Shown: positions 63,451 through 64,000 of the stretch, piece by piece
Position numbering within the stretch: the first letter of the stretch is position 1
Layout: the number at the start of each line of letters is the position of its first letter
DNA from: Sarcocystis neurona
Lineage: Eukaryota; Apicomplexa; Conoidasida; Eucoccidiorida; Sarcocystidae
Direction of reading: 5' to 3'
DNA length: 64,000 bases
Assembly: GCA_000727475.1 (NCBI GenBank)
Contig: KL647303.1
Location: 969,211 to 1,033,210, forward strand
The notes under the pieces: generated by a model
Told to the model about the DNA's origin: nothing
The model's input: the letters and a program-made list of their open reading frames with translations, nothing else
Database searches by the model: none
Program-made: the position numbers and the translations under genes

Positions 63451-64000
63451 GCGCTCCCACCTATATGTAGAAATCTATGAATGTATATGTATACATATAT
63501 ACACATATATCTTTCAGTTTTACGGTCTGCTGTATGCGTGTACGTATACGTGCTCAGGAGAGATAATATACTGCTATATGCATATGTGTGTGTGTGTGTG
63601 TGTGTGTGAATATGCGGGAGCGAGTATACCAGCAGTCGCTGGTGTCGTGAGCTGATGCTCTGTCAGGAAGTTCTGGTAATCAGTCGCATGTGAAATGCTC
63701 TATTTTCAACTGTGGGGACCTCAGCATGCAAGTACATGTATACATATATATACACGTGTAAAAGGTATACAGCGTGTAAAGTGTACATATATGTAAATTG
63801 TGTGCACATACATATGTGTATACTGTCCACAGGACTAGCAGAGATCGTCGTTTACTTTTCAGACGCCCTGTATTTTTGCGTCAAGATGTCGTGAAAGATT
63901 TCCCACGTTTTTTAATAAGGGATGTGCGTGTAAACGCAGTTTCCTTGTTCAGGTAGAAAATAATGGAGCCGTGGTGGCAGCCGTGCTGGACAAATGATCA
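63451..64000. other. Region downstream of prohibitin 2
   Basis: It contains TATATA and a (TG)n run at about 63,586-63,607. A possible acceptor (CTGTCCACAG at about 63,831) is followed by open sequence that could be an extra 3' exon or the 3' UTR. Nothing else is recognised before the window ends. Confidence 0.5.

Overview
The window looks like nuclear DNA of a coccidian apicomplexan, most likely Eimeria or a close relative. Three observations point there. Genes are broken into small exons with ordinary GT-AG introns. CAG/CTG trinucleotide tracts are scattered through exons and introns on both strands, and they open long Leu-, Ala-, Gln-, Ser- or Cys-rich frames in several readings. Introns and spacers are filled with (TA)n, CATATA, TGTGTACGTATAC and other short microsatellites. 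The genus call is an inference; no sequence search was possible.

Three genes can be named from conserved protein signatures, with splice junctions that keep phase. (1) A copper amine oxidase fused behind an N-terminal MAM domain lies on the minus strand (10,850 to at least 19,133). It has one 4.6 kb exon followed by two short ones that carry the rest of the catalytic domain, including the third copper histidine. (2) IMP dehydrogenase (EC 1.1.1.205) lies on the minus strand in nine exons (47,690 to 33,835). The spliced model is about 710 residues because some 210 residues are inserted in the mobile active-site flap. (3) Prohibitin 2 lies on the plus strand in five exons (57,430 to 63,450), 276 residues, complete.

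Weaker genes are: the C-terminal exons of an unrecognised plus-strand gene at the left edge (about 1,927-3,510); a minus-strand secreted or anchored protein of unknown family (23,125-23,973); the last two exons of an unrecognised minus-strand gene just downstream of IMPDH (32,343-33,017); and a run of minus-strand open frames between 54,855 and 56,615. Many other open frames are shadows of real exons, read-throughs into introns, or frames created by CAG/CTG tracts.

Layout: 1-3.5 kb simple repeats plus the left-edge gene; 3.5-10.8 kb no recognised gene; 10.8-19.1 kb amine oxidase; 19-32 kb mostly unassigned with one candidate secreted protein; 32.3-47.7 kb the small unknown gene and IMPDH in the same direction; 47.7-57.4 kb CAG-rich spacer with candidate exons; 57.4-63.5 kb prohibitin 2. 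The named genes do not form a pathway. They act in guanine nucleotide synthesis, the mitochondrial inner membrane and a probable secreted or surface oxidase. The most striking features are the amine oxidase architecture, the IMPDH flap insertion, and the tandem reiteration of an exon-end/splice-donor sequence inside an IMPDH intron.
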